31,366 nucleotides of DNA from Nemertoderma westbladi (lineage: Eukaryota; Xenacoelomorpha; Nemertodermatida; Nemertodermatidae). Of this stretch, positions 1-13,000 are shown piece after piece. Both the position numbers and the translations under genes were made by a program. The DNA is taken from NCBI GenBank assembly GCA_032718475.1, contig JAUCBJ010005593.1:1-31366 (forward strand), written 5' to 3'. Under the pieces are notes generated by a model. The model saw nothing but the letters and a program-made list of their open reading frames with translations. It made no database searches and had not been told where the DNA came from. Numbering within the stretch: the stretch's first letter is position 1; each line of letters opens with the position of its first letter.

Positions 1-319
1 GAGCAGATAGGAGTAGCGCCCACCTCTACCTTCGGGTAGCAGGTAGGATAGGGGTAGCGCCCACCCCTACCTTCGCGTAGCAGATAGGAGTAGCGCCCAC
101 CCCTACCTTCGGGTAGCAGATAGGAGTACCGCCCACCCCTACCTTCGGGTAGCAGATAGGAGTAGCGCCCACCCCAACCTTAGGGTAGCAGATAGGAGTA
201 GCGCCCACCCCTACCTTCGGGTAGCAGATAGGAGTAGCGCCCACCCTTACCTTCGGGTAGCAGATAGGAGTAGCGCCCACCCCTACCTTCGGGTAGCAGA
301 TAGGAGTAGCGCCCACCCC
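1..319. repeat. 36-bp minisatellite, left part
   Basis: About nine tandem copies of a 36-bp unit containing GGTAGCAGATAGGAG and CGCCCACCCCTACC. It continues off the left edge. Because 36 is a multiple of three, long frames run through it on both strands (RVADRSSAHPYL on plus, VGATPICYPK on minus). These are a property of the repeat, not evidence of coding. Confidence 0.95.
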
Positions 320-720
320 AGGCAATACCCTGTCATTATTGAGGAGCTTTTCAAAGTGGGCCTTCCAACCATTGAGGCTATCGGATGGTGATTCATCCTT
401 AACCTTGGTGGTTGGTTGGCTTTTTCGACCAGCAAGCAAGTTGATCGATCTCCATGCCTGGGATGATTGCCTGCTGTTGTCAGCATCATTGATGGCATCA
501 ACCTGTTGGTTTATTAGCTCCTGTAGATTAACAGAGTACTGCCTGTTCAGGGACCTAGATGCAGCCTTAACTGCATTCTTGGCCGCTGTAGTCTGTTTGA
601 GTCGGGACTCTTTCTGCGCCTTGTAGAGGTCATTTCGGCACTTCTGAATTTTGTTGGTCAGTCCAGGGGGCCCGTTTCCTGTTTCGAGGGTATACAGGAA
701 CTGTTTCTGCAGCTGCTAAC
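320..720 (-). pseudogene. LINE RT N-terminal region, frameshifted remnant
   Basis: Minus-strand continuation of the LINE after the endonuclease. Segments such as KCRNDLYKAQKESRLKQ and GRKSQPTTKVKDESPSD, then NGWKAHFEKLLNN, match the usual stretch before the RT palm (helical region, GRKS and W-x-x-HF-x-x-LL). At least one more frameshift occurs near 430-445. The sequence breaks off at 320 where the minisatellite resumes, so no RT catalytic motif is present. Confidence 0.75.
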
Positions 721-2070
721 TTAACTGCCTCTGTGAAGGCAGTATAGAAGTGAAGAATAGAAGTGAAGACAGTAATCTGCCGCCTCAGAGGCAAGAGCCT
801 CATACCTGTTGCTCAGATGTAGTGTGAAGCTGGATCTCACACTTGGCTGTTGCAACAGAGAGGACCAGTCATGCCGCGGCAAGGCTGATTTCGTTGTTCT
901 GCTAGCACTCAGACTAAGTCTTACCTTGGCCACAATAAGGCGGTGATCACTGGAGAAGGGTCGTAGTGTAAATGCATTACAGTCTTGTATAGAGCTCCAG
1001 TATTTCCTACGAAACAGTATATGGTCTATCTTGGACTTGTCACCACTGGGTCCACTATGAGTCCATATCTTTCCAGTTCGCTTCTTGAACTGGGTTCCAG
1101 CCGAAAACAATCCATTTCCAGAGATACAATTCTGAAGATGGACGGAATTTCGGTTAACACTATTGCTATAGACCCAGGGCGATGTATGTGATTGATGCAG
1201 ACTTGCATTAAAGTCTCCCAGGAATGTTAAGAATGCATGCTGATCCACTCCATCAGTAGCTGCTTGTAGATTCTGGTAGAAATTTTCCACCTCCTCTACA
1301 GGGGCAACACTAGTTGGAGAGTAGCACACAATCAGAACCACCTTAGGAAACTTCTTAGCCAGTCTTCCAGAACATGAGAAGTGGCAACGGATGATGCGGT
1401 TAGAGATTTGTTCTATTTTGTCCAATGCTGCATGTGCAGTTGGATTCATCAATAGACCAATTCCACCATTGCCACTATCATCTGCTGAAGCGAGGGCGAG
1501 TCGCCAACCACCCCCCATGTCCTTAATCAGAACCTCATCAGTCTGTCCAGTCTGCATTCGGTGCTCTTGAACACCCACTGCACTAAGAGAAAGCTTATCT
1601 GCCAAGGCAGTCAGCTCACCTTGTCGCATTGGGGACCCGAGTGTTAGGGTGTTGACTGAGGCTAGTCTAGTGACTTGCCTCAGATTCACCAATGGCTTTG
1701 TTGGTCGGGGTGGAACATGAGAGTAGCCTCCAACTCCAGAATCCCTCTCCCCCTCACAATCTGGCCTCCCTGGTGACCCAGGGTTTGGGCCAGAAAGGTC
1801 ATCAGGAAAGGGACTCAAAGAATTGTTTGCCGCTCTCTCTCCAGTAGGGGGTGAGACAGGCAGCCGGTCAGGAGATAACTGACGCCTGTAAGGCCGATTG
1901 TGTCCAGTCATTCCACTGGCCTCTAGTGGCTGGACCTCCGCATTACTAATGTAATCCATAGTGGGGGTTGGGGGGTGCTTTTTTGCCGAGTCAGCTCTCG
2001 GGGCAAAGGAGATATCCTTATAGATAGAAGTCCTTAATCCAGGACCAAGGGCGTCCTTATCCCAGAACAA
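721..2070 (-). pseudogene. LINE endonuclease (APE-type), degenerate
   Basis: A 449-codon open frame. Residues 1-130 are a proline-rich leader. An APE-family endonuclease follows: VNTLTLG (about 139-145), VGVQEHR (165-171, catalytic Glu), YSPT (250-253), LGDFNA (284-289, Asp and Asn), SKIDHIL (346-352) and SSDHRLIVAKV (373-383, Asp-His pair). The catalytic set is therefore complete. This protein class nicks target DNA to prime reverse transcription and is often misannotated as craniofacial development protein 2-like. The frame ends early because a 13-bp tandem duplication at 745-770 shifts it; the LINE reading continues in other frames to about 330. No start codon can be preferred. Confidence 0.88.
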
Positions 2071-2156
2071 AGGGGGTCCTAGTTACAGGACCAGATTTGC
2101 CCTAGTAAGAGGGTCTATGCAGCTACAGGTGGCACCTCCTTTATGCTGCATGCTGC

Positions 2157-3618
2157 ACCCCTACCTTCGGGTAGCAGATAGGAGTAACGCCTACCCATAC
2201 CTTCTGGTAGCAGATAGGAGTAGCGCCCACCCCTACCTTCGGGTAACTAATAGTAGTAGCGCCCACCCCTACCTTCAGGTAGCAGATAGGAGTAGCGCCC
2301 ACCCCTACCTTTGGGTAGCAGATAGGAGTAGCGCCCACCCGTACCTTCGGGTAGCAGATAGGAGTAGCGCACAGCCCTACCTTCGGGTTGTAGATAGGAG
2401 TAGCGCCCACCCCAACCTTCGGGTAGCAGATAGGAGTAGCGCCCACCCCTACCTTCGGGTAGCAGATAGGAGTAGCGCCCACCCCTACCGTCGGGTAGCA
2501 GATAGGAGTAGCGCACACCCACACCTTCGGGTAGCAGAGAGGAGTAGCGCCCACCCCTACCTTCGGGTAGCAGATAGGAGTAGCCTCCACCCCTACCTTC
2601 GGGTAGCAGATAGGAGTAGCGCCCACCCCTACCGTCGGGTAGCAGATAAGAGTAGCGCCCACCACTACCTTCGGGTAGCAGATAGGAGTAGCGCCCACCC
2701 ATACCTTCGGGTAGCAGATAGGAGTAGCGCCCACCCCTACCGTCGGGTAGCAGATATGAGTAGCGCCCACCTATACCTTCGGGTAGCAGATAGGAGTAGC
2801 GCACAGCCCTACCTTCGGGTTTCAGATAAGAGTAGCGCCCACCCTAACCTTCGGGTAGCAGATAGGAGTAGCGCCCACCCCTACCTTAGGGTATCAGATA
2901 AGAGTAGCGCCCACCACTACCTTCGGGTAGCAGATAGGAGTAGCGCACACCCACACCTTCGGGTAGCAGAGAGGAGTAGCGCCCACCCCTACCTTCGGGT
3001 AGCAGATAGGAGTAGCGCCCACCCCTACCTTCGGGTAGCAGATAGGAGTAGCGCCCACATCTACCTTCGAGTAGCAGATAGGAGTAGCGCCCACCCCTAC
3101 CTTAGGGTAGCAGATAGGAGTAGCGCCCACCCCTACCTTCGGGTAGCAGATAGGAGTAGCGCCCACCCCTACCGTCGGGTAGCAGATAGGAGTAGCGCAC
3201 ACCCACACCTTCGGGTAGCAGAGAGGAGTAGCGCCCACCCCTACCTTCGGGTAGCAGATAGGAGTAGCCTCCACCCCTACCTTCGGGTAGCAGATAGGAG
3301 TAGCGCCCACCCCTACCGTCGGGTAGCAGATATGAGTAGCGCCCACCTATACCTTCGGGTAGCAGATAGGAGTAGCGCACAGCCCTACCTTCGGGTTTCA
3401 GATAAGAGTAGCGCCCACCCTAACCTTCGGGTAGCAGATAGGAGTAGCGCCCACCCCTACCTTCGGGTATAGCTAATAGTAGTAGCGCCCACCCCAACCT
3501 TCGGGTAGCAGATAGGAGTAGCGCCCACATCTACCTTCGAGTAGCAGATAGGAGTAGCGCCCACCCCTACCTTCGGGTAGCAGATAGGAGTAGCGCCACC
3601 CCTACCTTCGGGTAGCAG
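2157..3618. repeat. 36-bp minisatellite, main block
   Basis: About 41 copies of the same unit as at 1-319. On the cadherin-sense (minus) strand each unit contains CTACTCCTATCTGCTACCC followed by GAAG|GTAGGGG. Variants (CCGTCGG, GCACACCCACACC, TCCACCCC) recur in the same order in 2490-2830 and 3150-3450, showing block duplication. It lies in the intron after the exon at 3819-4020. Confidence 0.95.
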
Positions 3619-3818
3619 CTATCGAAAGAGGTCTTCGGGTCGCCTCCGGCCTCGGCCGACTGTTTGCTTTTTTTACCAGCTGATAAGAGTAAGGTAATAA
3701 CGAGTAAGGTAATATTACCTAATTATTATTATTAATAAATTGATTATTATTAATAAAATACTACCAGAATGACGATTATTATTTAATTATATTCAAAATG
3801 GTGATTACCATTACCTAC

Positions 3819-4020
3819 CGTGTTGGCAGTTGGGACAGTACCAAAAGCCGGTGTGGCTTCATTGACTGGTTGCACTTCGATATAAAGATTGGTAACAGCT
3901 GAATTAGTTCCATCACTAGCTTTTACTTCTAGCTCGTATACAGTTGGTTGGGTGGTGGCATCGACATCGAAGTTAGCTCCGGCTTTAGTCCACATTTTAG
4001 CGTCCGTACCAACCGAAAAA
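3819..4020 (-). CDS. Cadherin exon 21 of model (last exon in window)
   Basis: 202 nt, entering after two bases and leaving at a codon end. It encodes HFSVGTDAKMWTKAGANFDV (first His from the junction), PTVYELEVKASDGTNSAV, LYIEVQPVNEATPAF and GTVPTANT. The acceptor is ATATTTAAG and the donor ACG|GTAGGT. The frame stays open through the donor, so the gene must continue to the left of the window across the 36-bp array and LINE insertion. Confidence 0.88.
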
Positions 4021-7000
4021 CTTAAATATATGGAATAATAGTGAAATTATAATAATAAAATAATAAATAGAATAAAAATAAATAATACAGTAATTATACA
4101 TTAGTTAAAAACTATAAGTAATGAATATTTGAATAGTGTTTTAATATTTTTATTCTTATAGTGAGTGAGAATACTACAATGTTCTAATTCAGTACATGAC
4201 TGGTCTGAAAGCGTATTTCCAATACTTTAACTTTATACCGAACACCTCGCCTTATAGTCTCATCGGACTGATATACTTTGATGGGACGTTTCGATAATGT
4301 TGAAACACACGCGCACACACACCCCCAGGGAGAGAGAGGGGGAGAGAGAGACAGAGAGAGGAGATTTATTGATTTTATTCATTTGATCTATTTACTGAAA
4401 TGTGGTAACATGACAGTCACTCTGTAGGTAAATAAGGATGGAAAAAAAGATGAAACGTTTACGACGGCGGTGGGGGAGGGGACAATAGCTCTCAACACAT
4501 ATCGATACAAACTACCAACTGTTGCAGATTGGAGCGTCTAAACATACCGGTACCGGCGATTATGTGGCAGAGGTGTTGGCTTATCGGGAGACGACGGCAT
4601 ATCACACAGAAAACTTACCGATTTCGATCGCGATTTGACTACGATGGGTCGCGAACAAGAAGATTATCGAGTTTAATAAGATAATCGAGGATCTTCATTA
4701 ACGCTTTATGGTTTATTTATTCGGGGAGAATCATTCTCCATTCCACAATTGGTCTTGAGAAGAGCGGTTTATGGGACCGGAGGGAATGAATATGTTGAAT
4801 GAACACCAGGTGCGGGCTGGGCGACGCCCGAGCACACACACACACACACACACCCCCCCACACACCCACACACACACACACACACACCCCCACACACCCC
4901 CACACACACATATCATGACACCAACACACATATCATGACACCAACACATACAGGATGGGTCGTTACTGCTGCACAGGCGAGCAACGTCAACGACACTGAT
5001 CAGAGAGATATCCATGGATTCCCGGCAAATAATCATTCATTATACGAGGAGGATAAAAATTGAGTTCGAATAAAGTTAGGGATTCCAAAAAATTATAATC
5101 TTGATAAGATTACAGTTCTCGACTCCATTAAAACGACTCGCAATGTAATCTTATAGAATGGTAGATTATAAGTATTAAAGTAATTAGCTATTATGTACAC
5201 CAAGTAGAAGTAAGTGCTGGATTCACAAATGATTGTGAAAATTATTATTGGTTATAGTGTACAGAATATTAATAATAATAATTGTAAATTACTTTAGGTT
5301 TAACATTAATTGACAACAATTTTTTAATTTTAATATATTTATTGAATCCACTTAATCTTCTTGATAAATATTTTCACTATGTTATAACATTAACGTTAAT
5401 TGGCCAGAACTTACGATAGTAAATTCCACCACAAAAATGTGTTTATAACCCGATACGAAACAATATTCATACTTAACTTTTTTAAACAATAATTCAAAGT
5501 GTGGAACTGGGGCAATACTTATTATACTAATATCTTCTATCTTATAAATTATACTCCTTTTCACAATAAATACTCCTACGAGTTACGATAGATGTACAAT
5601 TTTTGTACAAACTTGCATGCATCCAGGATAAGTAATATAAAACTTACTGTCCAGTATTAGGGGTGAGCGTATAAGTAATTTTATCACTTGTATCGTAGTC
5701 GGTAAACTTTAGGTTAACAACAAATTCACCCGTCCCAATATTCTCCAATACCGACGCGTAGTACCGTGTTTGTTGGAAACCGGGGATATTGTCGTTTACA
5801 TCGTCAATTGTTATCTGCACGTGAGTGTTAATTTTTTACAATATTATGCAGGGGCAGGTCAATTTATTGGGCAGACAGACAGACAGACATATATTCATAG
5901 TATACTGTGTTATACCAGGACAAAGTCTAGGACAAAGTATAATAACCCAATAGTTAATGGTTTCAAATAATAAATATGAATATTAAATATTATCCTATCC
6001 TAGAACTGTTTTACCTTGTATGGTGTCCGTACATGTACGTATATACACATAATTATTAATGGTAATTTTTGCTATAATATATATTTTCACCTCCAAAATA
6101 AAATTAAGAGTTGTCAAGTTTTAGTTTTCTGCTACATTCTTGTTTTCGGTGTAAGGCTTACAATTTAAAAAAAAATACCACTTAAGGGCTATGAAATGGC
6201 TATTAATACCACAATATAACAAACCTCGCCAGTAGCAGAACCAGCTTTTACTGTTCCCTCTGGATTGTTGCAGTAAACTGTGATTTTATAAGTATTAATT
6301 TGTTCTCGATCCAAAGGGGCAGCTACAGTGACCACTCCAGTGTTGTAGTTGATTTGGAAATGATCCGAACCTATTAAATAATTAATTAAATTACATATTA
6401 TACTACTTTAACAGTCACTAATAAAATAATTAAAAGTTATTTTAGTTTGGATGACATGGCATATAATATTTGCACACAATTTTACCTTTTGTATGTATAT
6501 TGTATCTTATATGCTTTTTTATAGAAAGAGATTTATTTATTTTTACTTACCACTTGCTGGGACGGAAGACATTGTGTAGAAAACTTCTTTATGGGGTGTA
6601 TATAGGTCGGTGTCGGTACAACTTGGAGTCCAACCCACATCGGTTCCTATCGCCGCATCTTCAGCCACTTTAATATTGGCCAAAGCGGATGCAACAGGGG
6701 AGTCTTCATTCACAGGTTGAACCTGAATTGATTATATTGTTGGTACTGATACAAGCGGTAGACTCACTTCTCTGCATGATCATACAGTCTTGATTGATTA
6801 CCGGTATGCACAACAATGTGTATCGGTGTATCAGGCAGCTATTACTACCTCGAAATTGTACTACAGTAGAACCTGGTGTCTCGACACACAGTACTACCGT
6901 AGCACCTGGTACCTCGGCATCAGGTACTACCATACAGTAGTATTGACCGCCTAGTCATCAGATACTAAGTAGCGGTAACAGTCTAACTGTACTTCCTAAT

Positions 7001-10000
7001 TATTTCACTTTATCCCCAAAAAAAATTTAACTGTAAACTATGTTATTGACTCTCGTTTATTGTTTTGGTCAGAGTAACGTGCCACTGTAACCTGCTCCAT
7101 TCCCTAAATTGATAATTTAGCATTGTAAATTCTACCTATTCGGACCTTCACCCCATTTAGATCTTCGTTTACTACGGCAGTATCTGGTGCCTAGGCACTT
7201 AGTTGTACCGTATTACCTGATTACGAGAAGTACCTGTCACTGACAATAGGTAGTACAGTTTCCTAAGTGCAGCAATATCAGTTAACAATATAAAATAACA
7301 ACAAAATAATAATTATTAAGTATTTTATTTAATTAATGATAATCATATAATAAATTCAAGGAAAGTATTATATAATATCACTGGTAATCCATTACTTTAA
7401 TACCAACTTACAATTAGATAAGGAAAGTATTATATAATATCAATACTTATTGCACGGATATCAAGTTATTTTCCCGTATATTTTACCCGAGGGCAGGAAT
7501 AACCCGAGGGCGTAGCCCGAGGGTTTCCTGCCCGAGGGTAAAATATTAGGGAAAATAACTTGATAACCGGGCAATAAATGTGTTATTCCACATTATTAAC
7601 ATTTCTAAAAGGGTTTTGTTTGGGGGCAAGTGAAGTAAATGGGGCTTGGTATTTTGGGGGGATTAAATATATATCAATATATATTAAATCATTAAAATGT
7701 ATTTGTGCGTTCAGAATGATTAAATAATGCATAACTAAATACTGTATAAGTACAGTAGATATCGGAAAATTAAAATTTTTTATTTAATTTAATTTAATAT
7801 TTAATAATATTTAAAATTTTCCCTCATCCACCGATATTTTCGATAAATGTATCATTTAATTTTGGTGAAAAAAAGTATGTTTTAATAAACTATAGGCGCG
7901 CCAGATCCATATTTACTGTAGAACACATCATGCAGAGCAGGTACAGGTGCTACAGTGGTAGCCTAACTTTGGACCATCAAGGAAATTCAATATCAACCAA
8001 TATCAAGGAAATTCATTGCGTAGTGGTTTAACAGTTTAATTATATCGGAGCCTTGAACTCGGGTCTCTGACTCCAGATGTTTGTGGGTTCGAGTCCAGGA
8101 AGGTGGCCAGGGAAATTTTCATTCCGGATTCGCATAAATCTCCGTTAGGCCTATATATAAATAAAATACTGATTCCGTGTTACATTACCGTAATCATTAG
8201 CATACTGTAGTTACAAAACAACAGTTTTAATTAAAGCCAGCTTTATTATTATTCAAATAAAATAAAATTAGAATTCATTTCATTAAGACTGTGTCCAACT
8301 TACATATTAAACATAAAGATAGAAAAGAGCACGAAATATGTACTGTAGGGCCTACCTACTGTAGCCTGCTGTACAGGCTTGTATCGCTACCAGTCCACAT
8401 CTTCAGAGCTTCGCAGCTTTATCCTCCAGGCAGTCGGACAGCAATTAAGTGATGAACAAATCGTACAGTACCACACACAGGTACCACCAGTATTAAGCCT
8501 CCTACCATGCCAAGCAGCTTGGTCTGGTAGTCAGCCCACTGCCTGGCTACAGGCAGCGTACCGTACCGGTCTGGTACTTTCAATTTCAGATAATGCATAA
8601 TGATACAAAAATGTGTTGTGGTACCGGTAGGTATGTTCTGACAATATGATTTGCTAATAGAGCTAGGCCTAGGATAATAGACAGTTGCATAGCAACGCGG
8701 GAATATCACTGATATTTTCCCGTGGGCAAAAAGTGATATTTTTTAGGTAGCCCACTATTAGAAGTTATATTTAACCCGCTCACAAATGGGGAATAACACT
8801 GGTAATCCATTACTTTAATACCAACGTTACAATTAGATATGGAAAGTATTATATAATATCACTGGTAATCCATTACTTTAATACCAACTTACAATTAGAT
8901 TAACTGTAAAGGTTGTTGTTGCAACTGAAGCATCTTTGGCTTCTATCTTCAGATTATAATAGAAATTCTTGGCACTAATGGCCTCGTAGTCTATAGCAAC
9001 ATCCAATTTGAGTTCATTACCGTTGATCTTAAAACTAGGAGGCGTGTCGTCTCCTCCGACTACTTGGTATGTTATAGTGTCGTCATCAGCATCGGTACAT
9101 ATACTGTTGAGATCCAGTAAGGTTGTGTCTAACAAACGCAAGGGAGATAACATTAATAAAATGTAAAATAAAGAAATTATCGGGGTCATAGATCTCAGAA
9201 TATTGACACTTCTTCTGCCGGCATGCTGGATTACAGCTCACTATGGATATTAGGAATGCTGTGCCGGCTTGTAGGACATGCGCCGCCACAACTCCCTACC
9301 GTCATCCGAGATCCGAGATTATCCGGATATTATATCTCAATTCAATTGGTAATAAATAAATTGATATCTTTGTTGTTTCCGAATTCTCAGTAATTAAATC
9401 AGATACCTTTCGTCAAATCCGTCTCTTTTATTCCGCCAGCTGAGAGAACCACAAACTCCGGGTTGCAGACAGGGTCCACAGTGTCACCTTGTTGCCAGGT
9501 AACCTTAAGTATAGCGTCGTTGTATAAACCCGCTTCATCTTTAACTGTCATCGTATAAGAAACTACTTGACCGAGAGGGGCCGCGGCATCGACGTCCTTG
9601 TGTAAGCGTAGCACACCAGCAACGGGGTCTATCGTAAACCAATCATCGGCTAAATCATATAAAGGCAGTTCTTAGATATTCTGAAACTAGAAACTGTAAA
9701 ACCAAATGACAGGCCACTTGGAACAAATATTAAAACAATAGAAATTAATTAATTATGAATAGATGTTACATTTATGTTAGTTTTCTCATCGATAAAAAAA
9801 AGTAAGCGGAAAGCACCGCTTTTTTTTCACTCATTTTCTTTAACAAAACTCAGTTACTCTGTCCTCGTGTGTTGAGTTTTCCACTCGTTGGCATTTAAAA
9901 ATAAAGAAAAATTAAAACCTGCCAACTCGTATAAAAACTCAATCACTCAGACAGAATAGTTGAATTTCGCTAAATTGAAAATGAGTGAAAAAAAAGCTGT

Positions 10001-13000
10001 TGTAAAATAAATGTTTTTTTACTCTGACGAAATGCTACATAATTACCAAACATTATCAAACAATCAAATATTAATTATTATTATACGTTTATTTAACACA
10101 TTGAATAATATAAAATTGGTTGCGTTGCTGGTTGCGTTGCAGACTGTCGCTCAGCCTGGTGAGATCTGCAGGAATGTGCCTCAGGGGATATCGATCTCCA
10201 TGGCGTCAACCTCTTGTCTTTACTGATGACCCACGGCTTGTGGCTTGTTCCTTAAATGCCCCCCCACCCCTACTTTTGAAATTCAATATATATTGAATAA
10301 TATGCGTCCTTCTGGCATGGATTTCCTACTAAAGAAAAGCTGGTCACCGGTATAACTTATATAACGTATATATGTCATAAATTATAATTTATGCATTTAG
10401 ATTATTAAACAAAATAAACAAAATATTAAACAAAATAATAATATAAAATTATTTAATTTTAAATGTACAAATAATTTTGTGTATGGTACAAGTAAGACAC
10501 ACAAAATGCTAATGTTCTATCAAACTCTGAGCTGACCTGCACTTCCTAATGAGAATCGACTTAGATCGATTACCGGAGAGGCATCTTTATCCGTTTTAGC
10601 CAGAGCGGCCGCAACAGTTACCTGAGGGAAATTAATAACTTACAAAGTTTATCGTGGAATTTCGAAAGGATAACATTTATTACCTATGCAAGACGGTTGG
10701 GGTTGGCGTTAACTCCTATCTGCTACCCGACGGTTGGGTTTGGCTTACCTCCTATCTGCTAACAGCGAAAATTCCTGATAGGAATTCTAGCTAAACCAGA
10801 TTTACATGAACCTCTAATTATGGTGATTGATATGTGCAGGCAGTCCGGGACTAGAATGGCCAAGACGATAGACAAGATCGTTGCAGACGACCGGAATCCT
10901 TTGCAAGCCGGGCGTACGACTATAAAAACCACAATCGCAAGCGCAACTTCCACGCGAATGTCAATATATCGTGAGGTGAACCCGAACCTAGACAAACCGT
11001 CAGTCTACAGCTCAGGGTCCATTGTAGATGAGAAATTGAGAATCAGCTGGTCCCGCTTTCGCTTGACGTCTACAAACCTGGCCGTAGAGCGTGGACGATG
11101 GAGCCGTACCGACCGAAACTCGCGAATTTGTGCTTGCGGGGATACCCAGACCGAGCTACACATTCTGAAAGATTGTCCTCTTCTAAAGAACGATCGGGAT
11201 TCCCTTCACCCATTCCGCATAACGTCTCTCAATGACTTGCAAAACCCTCACACAATAGGCTTAGTACACCGCGCACTATGTGTGCTCGAAGGCCATATTG
11301 GCTAATAAGCCAATAAGGTTCTCATATTTATTTATTTAGTTGTATCCATGTACATTTAGTTATTTAATTATTTATTCTAATCAATGTATCGTACTGTAAT
11401 GTCTGTTTAACGTTAATTATTGAACCATTCGGTAGTGAATTGCAAATTGTTCAGTGGCTCGCCGAACTTCGTGGCCCGCCCAACATTGCTTTGCTCATTG
11501 TTTTTGAAACGATTAATATTACTGTAACGCTCTGTTTGTATATATTTCATACCTATCTGTAAATTTCGCGTATATAGTGTAGTACATGTAGACAATCTAT
11601 TTAAAATCTTGATATCCATTTGAAATTGTATATATTTATATTTATATCTATATATGTCAGAAAGTTATTTATTCTAATTTGGCTGTACTATTAGTATTCT
11701 AATACTACAATGTATTGTATGTATGTTAATTTAAGATAGATCAATGCGGTGGACAGTGTATATATTAACCAGACAATGTAACGGTACCTTCATATATTTT
11801 GTGTTCTTGCGGTGCGTCTTTATATGTTGTTACATATACAATGTCAATAAATATCTAATCTAATCTACCCGACGGTTGGGGTTGGCGTTACCTCCTATCT
11901 GCTACCCGACGGTTGGGGTTGGCGTTACCTCCTATCTGCTACCCGACGGTTGGGGTTGGCGTTACCTCCTATTTGCTACCCGACGGTTGGGGTTGGCGTT
12001 ACCTCCTATCTGCTACCCGAGGGTAGGTGTTGGCGTTACCTCCTATCTGCTACCCGACGGTTGGGGTTTGCGTTACCTCCTATCTGCTACCCGACGGTTG
12101 GGTTTGGCTTACCTCCTATCTGCTACCCAACGGTTGGGGTTGGCGTTACCTCCTATCTGCTACTCGACGGTTGGGTTTGGCTTACCTCCTATCTGCTACC
12201 CAACGGTTGGGGTTGGCGTTACCTCCTATCTGCTACTCGACGGTTGGGGTTGGCGTTACCTCCCATCTGCTACCCGACGGTTGGCGTTGGCGTTACCTCC
12301 TATCTGCTACCCGACGGTTGGGGTTGGCGTTACCTCCTATCTGCTACCCGACGGTTGGGGTTTGCGTTACCTCCTATCTGCTACCCGACGGTTGGGGTTG
12401 GCGTTACCTCCTATCTGCTACCCGACGGTTGGGGTTTGCGTTACCTCCCATCTGCTACCCGACGGTTGGCGTTGGCGTTACCTCCTATCTGCTACCCGAC
12501 GGTTGGGGTTGGCGTTACCTCCTATCTGCTACCCGACGGTTGGGGTTTGCGTTACCTCCCATCTGCTACCCGACGGTTGGCGTTGGCGTTACCTCCTATC
12601 TGCTACCCGACGGTTGGGGTTGGCGTTACCTCCTATCTGCTACCCGACGGTTGGGGTTTGCGTTACCTCCCATCTGCTACCCGACGGTTGGCGTTGGCGT
12701 TACCTCCTATCTGCTACCCGACGGTTGGGGTTGGCGTTACCTCCTATCTGCTACCCGACGGTTGGGGTTGGCGTTACCTCCTATCTGCTACCCGACGGTT
12801 GGGGTTTGCGTTACCTCCTATCTGCTACCCGACGGTTGGGGTTGGCGTTACCTCCTATCTGCTACCCGACGGTTGGGGTTTGCGTTACCTCCCATCTGTT
12901 ACCCGACGGTTGGCGTTGGCGTTACCTCCTATCTGCTACCCGACGGTTGGGGTTGGCGTTACCTCCTATCTGCTACCCGACGGTTGTGGTTGGCGTTACC

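Larger units (their letters stand above)
320..2156 (-). mobile_element. LINE fragment interrupting the 36-bp array
   Basis: 1837 bp of non-repeat sequence within the 36-bp array, bordered on both sides by CACCCC (314-319 and 2157-2162). On the minus strand it holds the endonuclease and the start of the reverse-transcriptase region of a non-LTR retrotransposon and stops abruptly before the RT catalytic part. The borders could be a 6-bp target duplication or chance in a repetitive target. Confidence 0.8.
6723..8892 (-). other. Intron 17 (between exons 17 and 18)
   Basis: 2.2 kb with several inserts: degenerate GGTACTAC/GTACTACC-type short repeats (6820-7260), duplicated donor segments (7379-7441, 8797-8892), a palindromic element (7448-7577), a tRNA-like SINE head (about 8015-8110) and a GTAC-rich stretch (8340-8640) of unknown origin. 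No coding segment is supported; the small open frames at 6706-6933 and 8379-8709 have no recognisable features. Confidence 0.65.

Noticed and set aside
721-2070. Host gene of the craniofacial development protein 2 type
   Set aside because: The frame is an APE-type LINE endonuclease followed by RT N-terminal sequence, frameshifted and cut off by the array.
2117-3472. Frames through the 36-bp array on both strands (VADRSSAHPYLR, VGATPICYPK)
   Set aside because: The unit length is a multiple of three and stop-free; open frames on both strands argue against coding.
4717-5036. Minus frames rich in VCVCVCVG
   Set aside because: Translation of the CA microsatellite.
8379-8709. Small open frames on both strands in intron 17
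   Set aside because: No recognisable motif; the stretch is rich in repeated GTAC and CCAG words and probably a decayed insertion.
10205-10235. Possible second hammerhead (ACTGATGACCCACGG)
   Set aside because: The CTGATGA motif is present but no stem II, GAAA or matching stem I follows.
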